NCBI GenBank assembly: GCA_016169945.1
Contig: JADLSH010000388.1
Span: 5,406,501 to 5,470,500 of the forward strand
Direction of reading: 5' to 3'
DNA: 64,000 nucleotides
Source of the DNA: Trachythela sp. YZ-2020
Lineage: Eukaryota; Cnidaria; Anthozoa; Malacalcyonacea; Clavulariidae
The stretch's first letter is position 1, and every line of letters starts with the position of its first letter. The notes under the pieces are model-generated. The model saw only the letters and a list, made by a program, of their open reading frames with translations. It was not told where the DNA came from and made no database searches. Shown piece by piece: positions 35,088-46,702 of this stretch. Made by a program: the position numbers and the translations under genes.

Positions 35088-36860
35088 TCGGTCCTTGATG
35101 ATAAGGATGGCATATGTGTTTTATTAAAGTGACAAGACAGTTCAACACAGCGCTAACATATTGTAGGTATACTTCATTTCACCAGTTAATAATAATTCAC
35201 GAAGACTGAAACACAATGGAAATCATGACCGTGAAGGAGCATCGATGAATCTGACACAAAATCCTGCTGATTTACATAAACTTTAAGTTCATTCTTCTCA
35301 CCAAATATTTATTTTTTAACTTCGCCAAACATAGACATAAAACGCGACACCCAGAGGCCTAATGGCGGGGATACCACAACATCTAGACTTGCACTTGTAC
35401 ATTGGAGAAAAATTAGATTTTTAAAGGAATTAATTTATAAAGAATTAATCGACTCGTATCAAATCTACACAACACTGTGACTCCTATATCTTACACAACA
35501 TTTCTGCTCGTACTGTATATATTATATAACGCTTCAATCGATGCCAGGCATGCGCCTCTCAAGAGAAACATACTGTAGACATTATGATAAACTTAATCCC
35601 TCGCGTTTGATGGGCAGGGCGCGAGCGATAACAATTCAAATGAAATATGTCAGTCATCATTGAAATTATGTGGCTAACACCCACAAATATGAAGCGCGAT
35701 AGAAAGACCTGGATTTACCAGCTAACTCTGTCTAACTCCTGACGATTTTAACTTACTTTGACGCTCTCCTTTCACTGTTTCAGTCCTTTGTCCACCAAAC
35801 GGATTGATGGCCTAGTATTTTACTAAAAAGTCGCGTAAACATTTGTGTACAATGTACACTTTTTCTCAAATGAGCAAAACAATCACATACACAGGAAAAT
35901 GCTACGGTACGTTACGATATGTTTGAAGTGGAAAAGCCTTATGAGATTACAGAGCCTGCATACGTAACTCCTTAGTTCCAATAATTAACCATATTTTCTA
36001 TCTAGTTTCCAAACCTTGGGTTCCATAAACAAAACCTACGTCAAACTTTCATAGCAATACTTATTTATACATGGTCATGGAAACCTTTCCTGTACTCTGA
36101 AGGTTAATCTATTTAAATAATTAAAACTCGTTATTTTCCACAAACTTTCTCACGAAGGATAGGATGAGTTGCTGGGAACATGACGTTGTATTTCCACTAG
36201 TACAGTATGTTTCAGTTTAGCCACCAGAACTCATATGAATTTCCATGTGCGCCTGGCAGGCAAGGCGGCTGCCATATAAAGTCATAAGATGTATAACTGT
36301 TGACAAACTGTGAGCCTAAAAAGGATTAAAACACTTACAAATGTTTCTCGATATCAGTGCCAGAATGATATAAATAAACCACAACGGAAATAATACTCGG
36401 AAATTGTTTATTGAAATTTATTTTAAGAACCCGGTTTAAACAACAAAAAGTACATGAGCACATTTAACTATTTTATACAATTGTATAATACTATTTTCAT
36501 AATAAGTTCCTTGTATGTTTGCACGACGATAAATATAATAGTTTTTATGGAAACACCTGTGGTATATTTATTTTTAAATGCTTCGACCAGATGCTGGATC
36601 TTCATTATGCAAGACTGCAAGTAATATTATAATTAAATAGACTATACACTCAGCTCTGTGATGAAGCTTACACCGGATCAATTATACTATAATACATTAA
36701 TACCTCTGTTCTATAATAGGATTTACAGATCTGATTTTGGGTGTCAAATTTTATGCAATTGTTTGAGTGTTAAATCCAGTTTACATCACGTTTACTGTTC
36801 GTTTACACAAGATTCGAAATCGTACGCAAATTCGTCCGATCCATTTGTTCACACGGGAAT

Positions 36861-37022
36861 GCGTTTACACGCTGCGATTTGTCGGCCCGATTTTAGGTTT
36901 CTCTGAATGTTAATGACGAATATTTTCAGTTGGTGATGTTGTCAGATGACGTTTGCCACGTATTTTTCAAATATCATTTACGTACATCTGAAATCGGCCC
37001 GACAAATCGCAACGTGTAAGCG
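36861..37022. mobile_element. MITE with TGCGATTTGTCGG arms
   Basis: About 30-bp arms read GCGATTTGTCGGCCCGATTT at the left and AAATCGGCCCGACAAATCGC at the right. The centre is about 95 bp with no ORF. Confidence 0.8.
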
Positions 37023-37658
37023 TACCTTTAGTTAGTTAGTAGTAATCTTTATTGAGGAAACTTTTTCATTACACAATGATTTTCAAAAAGGACCTCAGCT
37101 GTGCTCGACGCCGAATAGCTGTGCTCGACGTCGTGCGGTTTCATTACTTTCATGTCGAAAGACGAAATCGTGCAAATTTGAACCGACAGTTCCGAATTCA
37201 TACAATCCCGTGTTAACGGAGCCTTAGAGTCCAGAATGAACAAAATACATTCCAGTTTTTACTGCATAAATAAACGCAAATTAATTGCGCTGATGAATAA
37301 CGTTATCGCACAAGATTATCATATAGAGCGCACATGTTTTCAATTGCGTGCAAATTTTACAACGTCCGGCGCAGCGTGCAATCAGATCGAGACACAGCCA
37401 AGACGTGCTATTATATTCCGACAGTAACAGTGGCGCGCGATCTCAAGCAATACACAGTTTTCTAGGATTCTCGCAAATTATGCTAATCAACCTACTCGAC
37501 GCTTACGATTATCTCTTGGTCGTACTAATTCTACTGCCCGGTTCAAACCAAAGAAGCTTAAATACGGATCATCTTCGACGGAAGAATGAGACGGCAGAGG
37601 AAGGCGCTAAATCGGTAGGTGACGTGCAAGCATTCGGCCATTGCTTTTATTGTAAACA

Positions 37659-38315
37659 TTGGTGGGTTTCGTGGTTTCAGTAAATATTACGGGGCAGCAA
37701 ATGGTGGTCAACTACAGAAATGTTGACAATTGTTGGAGCAAGAAAATGCTCATCTCCCAATTCTATTGATTTGCATCCAAACTACATTTAGAATTTCAGC
37801 TCATAGATTACCTGTTGAAACTGGTCGTTATAGCAATGTTTCATACAATGATAGATTATGTAAACATTGCGATCTAGATGAGATTGGAAACGAAAACCAT
37901 TCTTAATGTCAACTCATGAAGAAACATTAAGATCACCAATCTCAGAGTTAACTTTATAAATTATAATCTACGTAAAATAAATTGGTCATTCCATTCATTT
38001 AATACTCAAGATCTTTTTATGTATATTATGGCTATCCAAGACAAAACAATAATGATTTTAGTTGGTAAATACTGTTACAATATTCTCAAAGTTTTTGAAA
38101 GTTTATAAAGTGGGTTATTTAGTTTAGTTTTATATATTTTATAGTAGATTTTATATGTATGTACCTAGATATACCAAAATTGGTATTTATGTTGCTGTTG
38201 ATTAAATATTAAATATATAAATATAGTGGAAAGAATTAACATTATTCTCACTCCGAGTCTCTGACAAATGTCGATTGACCACCATCTGCTGCACGATTAT
38301 CCTTACCGAAACCCA
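37659..38315. mobile_element. GGTGGGTTTC MITE interrupted by a LINE fragment
   Basis: The ends GGTGGGTTTC and GAAACCCACC and the inner AGCAAATGGTGGTCAAC / TTGACCACCATCTGCTGC match the family at 12516 and 53935. Between them, about 37740-38170 is a different sequence: the 3' end of a non-LTR retrotransposon. Confidence 0.7.
37760..38170 (+). mobile_element. LINE reverse-transcriptase 3' end fragment
   Basis: Plus-strand translation with stops reads FRISAHRLPVETGRY, then CKHCDLDEIGNENH, the arrangement of the C-terminal zinc-knuckle region of many LINE polyproteins. A frame change and stop codons interrupt it, and it lacks the catalytic domains. It is a dead 5'-truncated copy. Confidence 0.7.
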
Positions 38316-38480
38316 CCATTTATAATTGCGCAAAAATGTACATGCAATTGTTACTATTCTTAACATTTTGTCAGGTTAAACTGTTGGTCGAAATTCCGGT
38401 GAAAACCTGAAAATAAACATTTAGGCAATGCAGTGCAGTATATATTTTGGGCGTCTCGCTCGATTGACAGGATGTCACTC

Positions 38481-38636
38481 TCCTCCGCAGAGGCTTGGCG
38501 AATATTTATATAATTTATAGTATTATAGTTATGGCCATTTTTGTTAAAGTTGTGTGGAAGCGCGCAAAGGATGATCCCTACACATACCCGCTATATATGG
38601 CAAAAGCTAAAATACCCTAGAAGCCTCTGCGGAGGA
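38481..38636. mobile_element. MITE with TCCTCCGCAGAGGCTT ends, 156 bp
   Basis: Perfect 16-bp inverted ends (38481-38496 and 38621-38636). AT-rich centre with no ORF. Confidence 0.85.
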
Positions 38637-38739
38637 GGAAATGTCCATCGAATATAGGAAACTGTAAATGCTTCCTACATAATATTATGTCAAAAATATG
38701 GGGTCATGATAAATGTAGACAGGACTGGGTTACACGCAT

Positions 38740-38850
38740 GCAGGTTTAAAATAATTAACATTGTAATTCTCGACGTTTCGACTATGTATAAATATATTTA
38801 CAGTAATCTTCAGCAGAATGCCACGCTTTCAAAAAAGCCAACTATTTATA
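38740..38850. mobile_element. Penelope-like element end
   Basis: TCTCGACGTTTCGACTATG followed by CAGTAATCTTCAGCAGAATG is the motif order common at Penelope-like element termini. No ORF remains. Confidence 0.4.
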
Positions 38851-39597
38851 AGCTTGCGAGTTGCAAAATTTGCTTGAAAATGTAATATTTACTTGTTAAT
38901 ATTGTCAACTGGTTCTGACTTTTGTATACGTATAAGGAAGACGAAAAATTCGACTCGAACATTAATTTAGAAAATATATTAACACCTACAGCTTGTTTCG
39001 CTTTCACTGGCTCCAAATATCCTGATCATGCAAAGTACAAACAGATTCGCCCATGATCAATGCTCAGATTAAACCCAAATTTTGGAGGCAGCTGCAACAT
39101 GTTAGAGATAACATTAATTAAGTATTGCCTAATGAGTTAATGATAAAATAAGTGCTGTAGCCAGGGTCGATAACAATTGTATCATATGAATAACACATGG
39201 CCAAACCTATTATCGCCTCGCGTATGTCTGCCATCATTTGTTAACGTTTCAACCACAGTATATTTTCAACTTATAATAATGACGTCATGAATATATTTGC
39301 ATAGTGGTGGTTTTTGCATAAAATGCGCTCATGCATGAATAAAATTTCGATGTTTCCTAGAATGCTTCCCTGTTTGCCCATTCTTGGAAAAATTGTTTCC
39401 AAACATAATTTGCTTCCCATGATGCAGAAAATGTTTCTCAACAAATTCATAAACATATTTTGTTTCCCATGCAAGTTTGATTTTGCTACGAAACAGAAAA
39501 CTGAACACTCCAAAGAACTGCTGTTTGTTTCCAGCTTCAAGCTAGTTTCATTATATTTATAGAAATTGTTTAACTTGACACTGTTTAAATACGTTCT

Positions 39598-39640
39598 TTG
39601 TGTTGTGTTGTGTTGTGTTGTGTTGTGTTGTGTTGTGTAT
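39598..39640. repeat. (TGTTG)n pentamer microsatellite
   Basis: About eight tandem GTGTT units. They produce the Thr/Gln/His-rich start of a minus-strand ORF that I reject as a gene. Confidence 0.9.
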
Positions 39641-39959
39641 GTAAGTGTATGTATAATTAAGTTGTGCATTACGTATCTTAGGTCATCAACGTAATTGGCT
39701 CACGCAGTGGATGTTTCTGTGCCGTTTTGTTCTTGTGCCGTTTTGTTCTTGTGCAATTATTAATTAGTGCAAGTGGACGGCCAGGTTTATAAATAAATTT
39801 CTAAAATTCATTAATTATTCATAAGCAAAATACAAAGGAAACTCATGACCCGTAGCGGAACTATATATTTGATATAGACTTGCTCAAATTTTCTCCTTCA
39901 ATTTTCGCAGCGTAGATAACATCAATCTTCAAAATTCCAACGCCAGTGAGCGTACAAAT

Positions 39960-40095
39960 AAAACGAGTCATTTTAGAAGTCATATACAAACCTTGCAGTT
40001 CGGCCTTTATCAGATCTAAAACACTCGGCTGCGCCTCGATGTTTTAAATCAGATAAAGACCTCTCGTGCGGTTTGTATATATTACATCGAAATAA
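39960..40095. repeat. Imperfect inverted repeat around GATCTAAAACACTCG
   Basis: CCTTTATCAGATCTAAAACA and TGTTTTAAATCAGATAAAGACC are inverted, and ATATACAAACC/GGTTTGTATAT lies outside them. MITE-like, boundaries uncertain. Confidence 0.55.
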
Positions 40096-40892
40096 ATATA
40101 TTTTTGTTGCGAAAACAATATTTCCTGGTTAGTCAATCTTCAGGAAACATGGCAAGTAAACCTTCCTAGTTTCTCCATGGCTATTTATACGATAGCAATC
40201 ACTACCCTCTCACTCGCAAGTAAAATACTAAAATTGTGTGGCGCCAGCTTAGACAGAATATATTAGTGAAGTTGACATGATACTCTAATGCATGGCACGC
40301 CCAAGGAAATATTTCAATATTTATTTGTCATCTACTGTATCTTTTTCAGTCATCTGGCCACGTGTCCACAGACATAGCTATATTCTAGACTATTCCCTAG
40401 CTGTGTCACCTGCGGGTAGTGATTGCTATCGTATCAATGTCTTTCAATGACAAATGACGCAAATTTATCATGAGAACAAATTACGAATGCTAGACATTTC
40501 ACGTATCTCTGTTTAAAAATTTGAAAAACGCTCAAATTTTTCTTGGGCTACGTGCGTGAATTCATTTGTGCGCACTATATCTGCGAGAAAAACAGCGTCA
40601 CTCTGCACTGCACGAAAAATGAAATAGACTAAAACAAGACGTAAATTCAAATTGTTATATTTCGATCCTATTACAGAATCATCATCAGAATCAACATCGT
40701 ATCAGTATCACTTTTCAAGATGTTTTCAATTTTCAGTTTTTGTATTGTACTTTCTTCTTTTAAATTGTCCGTTGATTTTGGCTTTTAAACTAGGCAACAT
40801 TGTTTCGGAAATACTATTTTGTAGCCATGTTTCCTGAATAATAATGCTTCTTAGTTTGCGTATAGGGTTCAACTTTCTATCGTGCTTTTTAG

Positions 40893-43800
40893 TTTTCCTT
40901 GTTGAAAGAAATTGATAACTTCGTGGATGGTCAATGCCCACCAAGTGCGAACAGTCTCAATATAAATGGTATAAATGGACAATGTAAATATGATTGTAGC
41001 AGTGATATAGACTGTACTGAAGATTACAAGTGCTGTGAAGATGGATGTTCGTTTGTATGTATGGAGCCATGGTTTCCAAATAGAGGTTTGTGATATTAAT
41101 AGGTAGTTAAAACCAGTCCTGGAAAAAAGGGGGATTTCGCACATTATCAATTTATCATGCGAAATGTTCAGATGCGTTATACTTACAAACTGATGTATTA
41201 AAAGTTATCTATAGTATAAATATTTGGAATCTAAGATCTATGTTTAAATGTTAAATGATTTATGGAATTTAAGATCAATGACTGAGGAACATTTAAAATT
41301 TTTTATATACTTCATGAGTTAACCATAAGAAATTACACGCATTTAATACACAGTAAAAATATACTTGTAACATAAATTCATTCAAGTATGTATACTTACT
41401 TCATTGTTGCGCACAACATGGCGTAATGCATGGTCTAATTTTCCATTATTTTACGCACTTTTGAGGAACATGTACAAGATAAATTTAAGATTCAGGGAAA
41501 ATCAAACACCTTTTCCAGATCTGGTCTAATCTAGTCTTAATCTAACTGTTACTAAACTATACGTTGAGAGGCGGGCATGTAGGCACCGTGCTATAAAGTG
41601 CACGTACAACCTTCCCTTATAGGGCAAATGAATCATGATATTTTTTGCAGTTGTAGATTGGGCAAAGCCGTCTTCATTGAATCAAATATCAGGTGAAGTA
41701 AATTTATTGCACTGTAAAATTGAACACATCAGTTACCTGGTGATAAAACATTAAATAATTAATGTTCACTTTTAAATTAAATCAAACAGAATTACCAGAT
41801 CAAAAGAATGGACCTTGGAAATCGAGAGGTAAGATCTTTGACCATTTTATCGAAGGGCTTAGTGATGCCTCTTAATCTTGTTTACTACATTTATACTATA
41901 GTTTCCGTCCACATTTCTAGGAGAACCTTGCAGTACAAGTGTTTTAGATGGACTACAACCGCTACGTTGTCCCACAAACTACGTGTGCCAAATCACTGTG
42001 GATGGAGATATACAGTTGAATGTCCCCAACAGAGGAGAATGTACTAGTATAAACGACAAAAGTATGACCTTAAAGACTAAATATATTTTAGTTTAGTTTA
42101 CTCCTGTAGTACTGCCTAGAAGTAACTTAATACTGCGGTTAGGTTGCGGTTTGTGTGGTTAGTGTGAGAGGTTTGTGCGGTTGGTTAGCAGGTGCGGTAT
42201 GTGCGGTTAGCGGGTGGTGTGTGTGTGGTTAGCGGGTGCGCTGTGTGCGGTTTGCGCGTGCGGTTCGTGCGGTAATCACACCACAAACACAAAAACCACT
42301 GCGTGTGACCCGCGGTTAACCGCGTATTTGTGTTAAGTTACTTCTAGGCAGTACTTGTAATATCGGACCAATTTATATAGAATGACCCTCAGTGGCATAG
42401 GAATCGGGGGGGGGGGGGGTATAGGGGACGTTTTTAATTGGATGAGGTGCCCTTAAGACGAAGTGCCCCTACAACTTGTATTTTCCTCCTACGCCTATGA
42501 TGGCCCTTACTGGACCTCTGGGCAGAGTAATTACCAAATGATAAAACTAGTATAAATATAGTTAGTTTAATTCTATTTTAGTTAGAAAACAATCATCAGT
42601 AAAGATCCCACAATCGATGAAATTTAACATGTTTCTTTGTCTTACAGAAACTGCAACTGGAATAACGGAGAACACAAACAATCCAGACTTTTCAACACAA
42701 GATTCAGGTAAACGGCTTCAGGAAACGTCTTAGGAGAAGGTAGCTTAGCTTACAAAACCAGTGTCTGACGTTCTGGTCAATGAGAGTTGATGAGAGTTAC
42801 CAACACTGGATATTACCGTGCGTACTGGTCAAACGTGCAAAAACTCGTATCAAAATTTGAGAGTTGATAAGAGTGCATGAGAGTCGTTTGACCAGGGCTT
42901 TGGGAATGGCCATTTGATAACCAGTGATCGACATGTTCTATTGTCCTCACGTTGTTTACCATGCTATCTAGTCACTCATTGTTTTGATTTATTTGAGTAT
43001 TTATGCAAAGAACCTATTTATATTGGAACAATAGTGTTGATTATTTTCTTCTTTCCTTCCAGTGTGCTCACACAAAGAAGAATCATATAAACACAAGGAA
43101 AAATTTCGCAAAGATTGCAATATATGGTACGGATTGATAGCACAAAGTGTTAAGAATTATTGTTTAAGTTCAGCACTGGCCAAATTAGGAAACATTGTCG
43201 CGGGAAAATCCGAACAATTGTGACTTTGTTGTGAAAACAATGTTTTGTGGTTTTCCCACCTTCGGGAAACATGGCTAGGAAACATAGTTTCCTGGTTTGT
43301 TCACCTTCGGGAAACATGGCTGGGAAGCAATGTTTCCTGGTTTATCCACATTCGGTAAACATGGCCCGGAAACAATGTTTCCTGGTTTGTCCACCTTCGG
43401 GAAACATGACTAGGAAATAATGTTTCCTGGTTTGTCCACCTTTGGGGAACATGACTAGGAAATAATGTTTCCTGGTTTGTCCACCTTTAGGAAACATGGC
43501 TAGGAAATAATGTTTCCTGGTTTGTCCACCTTCGGGAAACATGACTAGGAAATAATGTTTCCTGGTTTGTCCACCTTTAGGAAACATGGCTAGGAAATAA
43601 TGTTAACTGGTTTGTCCACCTTCGGGAAACATGACTAGGAAATAATGTTTCCTGGTTTGTCCACCTTCGGGGAACATGGCTAGGAAATAATGTTTCCTGA
43701 TTTGTCCACCTTTAGGAAACATGGCTAGGAAATAATGTTTCCTGGTTTGTCCACCTTCGGGAAACATGACTAGGAAATAATGTTTCCTGGTTTGTCCACC

Positions 43801-45831
43801 TTCGGGAAACATGACTAGGAAATAATGTTTCCTGGTTTGTCCACCTTTAGGAAACATGGCTAGGAAATAATGTTTACATTGTTTATGGCTGTCCAACTGG
43901 GAACATGACTAGGAAATAATGTTACATTGTTTATGGCTATAAGCTGCTACTCAGTCTAAAAATCTTTCTCGACTAGCGTGTGTCATAATGGTGTGGTATT
44001 CTGCGACAACCGACCTTGTCCGGTCCAAATTGGCATCCCGGCAGGAGTTTCGAGCTACGAGGAACACAGACAAACATCCCGACACCGATTCATTAGCATA
44101 GACAGCGAAATTGGGGACACGGAGGACGCGTCAGGATCTAGTGCGTCAGCAGACGGTGATAAGGGACACGACGAGAGGCCTCGGAACGATGATGCTATAG
44201 TAGAGTTAAGTAGCGGAGATGGCGATACAGGAGGCACGGGCGAAGAGCATAGCGGACATGGTGATAGTGTGCCAGGAGTCGGGGTTATTAGCGGTGACGG
44301 CGATCAAGCACAATTGCGCGAGGTAACGTAAACACTACCCTTATTAGCATGGTCGACATTGACTGACATTGCTAAATTACAAATAAATGTACCGAAATGA
44401 TGTCACGGTGGTTAGGACTGGGAGCTAGGGTTAGGAAAAGTTATACATTTTTAACCCAATTAGTGTACTTCAATAGCGATTCACTTATGTAAACTAAGAC
44501 GTGTGTTGTGAATATAAAGACAATTATTATGATTCTTATTATTAAATCAGGTAAACAGTCGAGAAAATGAGGACGTGAATAGCCGTGACGACCAAACACA
44601 ACAGGAAGAGGTAGATAATAGAGACAATTCCAATAGCAATACAACTGTTGAAGGCAAGCTCAATAACCAGGAGCTTGGTTGGGAATCAGGACTCGCTGAA
44701 CTGGAAACGGAAGCTAGCACAACAACAGAGACTCACAAATCAGAAATTTCTACTTCAACGTGGGAAACGTCCACTTTAAGGTCCGAAATTTCAACACGGG
44801 TGCCCAAAACGTCCACTTTGGCTTCGGAAATCTCATCCTTAGCGTCGCAAACTTCCACTTTGGTACCAGAACTTTCTACTTTGCCTTCCGAAATCGTACA
44901 GGGGGATTCTTCAAGATTAAAAACCATTGAACCGACGGAAGATATCATCAGATTAGGAGGAAGTAATTATGAATATGGCTCGAGCAGTGGTAATAAATTA
45001 ATTTGTCTTAATTAGTCCATTTCCTCCGCCAGGAGGTTATGCTCTTGGTTTTCATCTGGGTTTGTTTGCGTGTGTGTGCGTGCGTGTGTTTGTTTGTTTG
45101 CTTGCTTGTTTGTTTGCTTGCTTGCTTGCTTGTATGAAACATTTTAATACGAAAATTTGTGGAGCTAATGGCTATAGCCCAAGGACAAATTGATTCAATG
45201 TTGGCTCAAGTTGGATGAAAATTGGATGATAAATTTACAATCTTGCTTTCTGGGGCTGAACAGAACTGAATGCGTGATTAGTGCATGTATAATTTATGCA
45301 TGATACAACTGAAAATCAAACACTCCATTAAAAGCCATGAAAGAAATTAACGAGAATGAATAATATCAGAAATATGAAAAGCAGTCCATGCATGCTGTCT
45401 GATTTTCTCTTTTTACCTAACATCGCTCTGTGTCCGAAATTGCGTTGCAAGTTGCAAGTTGCAGCCTTAACATGGCCTTAAGAACCTATTAAATGACTTC
45501 GATAAATTAAACAATAAGATATTTCAAAGAAAACATGAAAATAATAAAGTTATTTGTTTTAGGTTCTGGGTCTGGGGAAGAAAACAGCACTGAAGAAACA
45601 AAACAACCAGAGCCCGTTTATCTGGGTACGATTGTCTTAGACAAATATATCAGAGGAAGCGATCAGGATGAAGGATCTGGCTTTGAAACAGTCAATGATG
45701 GTTCCCTGGATCGCGAGACTGAAGAGAAGTCTGGGGATGAGGTATCTTCATCGGGGAGCATTGTGGGTGGAAAATATTTACGAAAGAGTAAAACTTCGGA
45801 ATATTTAGCAACTACAGATGACGAACATTAA
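40893..45831 (+). CDS. Secreted WAP/VWC-like acidic mosaic protein (5' exon missing)
   Basis: Nine plus-strand exons join in phase: 40893-41085, 41651-41692, 41790-41828, 41921-42061, 42648-42707, 43063-43126, 43977-44322, 44551-44989 and 45563-45831, giving at least 530 aa to a TAA. The first exon encodes a WAP four-disulfide core with all eight cysteines (GQCPP, QCKYDC, DC, KCC, GC, VC). Exon 4 has four cysteines in an unassigned module. Exons 6-7 encode a VWC-like start (DCNICVCHNGVVFC...RPC). Then come an acidic Gly/Asp/Ser tail, Ser/Thr-rich repeats (TSTLxSEIS type, 44745-44895) and GSGSGEE and EGSGFE sites that could carry glycosaminoglycans. Nearly all junctions use phase 1, typical of extracellular module shuffling. 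A signal-peptide exon is expected upstream; an ATG at 40725 precedes a hydrophobic stretch but lacks a convincing donor. Function unknown: protease inhibitor or matrix roles are possible. Confidence 0.8.
42125..42270. repeat. GCGGTTAGCGGGT repeats in the WAP-gene intron
   Basis: Irregular tandem units of GTGCGGTTAGCGGGTG. Flanked at about 42110-42126 and 42330-42350 by inverted AAGTAACTT/CTAGGCAGTAC segments, so the whole may be a transposon with a repetitive core (TAGAAGTAACTTAA ... TTAAGTTACTTCTA). Confidence 0.7.
43230..43925. repeat. 45-bp minisatellite in the WAP-gene intron
   Basis: About 15 units built on GTTTCCTGGTTTGTCCACC and GGGAAACATG(A/G)CTAGG, period 45 bp. Because 45 is a multiple of three, the minus strand stays open with repeated MFPKGGQTRKHYF, which is not a gene. 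A single related unit is seen at about 40120-40180. Confidence 0.95.
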
Positions 45832-46702
45832 GATATAACATTAGTAGCGAGTAGAATGTCAAAATTTCTATTTTGGAATTGTAAAATATAACTCCTTTTG
45901 TTAGCAGGAATTTTCAAGTCCGGCAACTATTTATGGTTTCTCGTTTCTAGTATAATGCTATGCCGATGTGAGTCAATATATACGTTTTCCAGGACAATAC
46001 ACTGCATAGTTCTGTCGCACTGTGCTCGAATTGCCCTTGAATCAAGTTCTTAAAGTTTTTGAAAGATAACTTACATATTACATGTAAGCCAAAAAGATTT
46101 GAAAACTGAAATTTACAGCAACTTAAGTGTTCCAAATTGCTGGCAACCCAATTTCGCAAACACTAATATTTTGCTAATAATTTATATCTACTGCATAATA
46201 ATTAATATCATAGCCATTCACTTTATATCGTATAGAATGCCTCAAATAGCTTTTTATTTCTTCTCTTACCTCTTCTATTCGTACAATTGCAAATAGTGGT
46301 ACTACTGAAAGTTGAAGGACTTTTCCAGTTGGAAATTTCGAGCGAAAACTCCGTATACATATTTTAGACCTATAACCACGAGCAGTTGCGATAAATATAC
46401 AGCATTCGCTCGAAATTTCCATCAACAAAAACTCTTCAACGTTCAGTTCCATCGAGCGAGATGCCAAAAATATTTAGAATAAATACCCTTATACTACTGA
46501 AAGTATCTGAGCTCTGATTATATATCCACCTTCAGATGGCAATTGAAGATTTCATAGTCATGCATGGAACTATTATACACTCTCAGATCCGACTAAACAA
46601 TCAGACATTTATGAATATTTACTATATGCTGGCAGATGTCAACAGCATATGTCTACATACTGTATGCTGTATTGTCTAAATACCTTGCACACTAGCCCCA
46701 GG
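45832..46702. other. Convergent intergenic region
   Basis: Lies between the 3' ends of the WAP gene (plus) and the mitofusin gene (minus). No gene seen. An inverted repeat around about 46316-46440 (CCAACTGGAAATTTCGAGCG-type arms: TTGGAAATTTCGAGCGAA and TTCGCTCGAAATTTCCA) suggests a small MITE. Confidence 0.55.

Larger units (their letters stand above)
33701..40892. other. Repeat-rich region between PEX2 and the WAP gene
   Basis: No gene I can support. Contents: dispersed TAGAGTCAAACTGGAAGCA-type repeat at about 33950-34300, a hairpin at 35027-35087, a MITE at 36861-37022, a MITE containing a LINE fragment at 37659-38315, a MITE at 38481-38636, retroelement ends at about 38740-38850, a TGTTG pentamer array at about 39598-39640, an inverted repeat at 39960-40095 and a possible LINE endonuclease scrap on the minus strand at about 40740-40870. 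The missing first exon of the WAP gene probably lies at the right side of this region. Confidence 0.5.

Noticed and set aside
37348..37683. 111-aa plus-strand ORF
   Set aside because: Runs into the MITE end at 37659, has no motif and no splice support.
39271..39669. 132-aa minus-strand ORF
   Set aside because: Begins in a TGTTG microsatellite and shows no conserved motif.
40726..40944. Intact LINE endonuclease gene on the minus strand
   Set aside because: A short IIIQETWL-like motif is visible, but it is only a fragment and overlaps the supported WAP exon acceptor on the plus strand.
43342..43896. Repeat protein with MFPKGGQTRKHYF units
   Set aside because: Antisense reading of a 45-bp intronic minisatellite; no start context, splice sites or non-repeat coding part.
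43230..43925. CRISPR-like array
   Set aside because: Units are contiguous and similar throughout with no unique spacers, and the window is eukaryotic.
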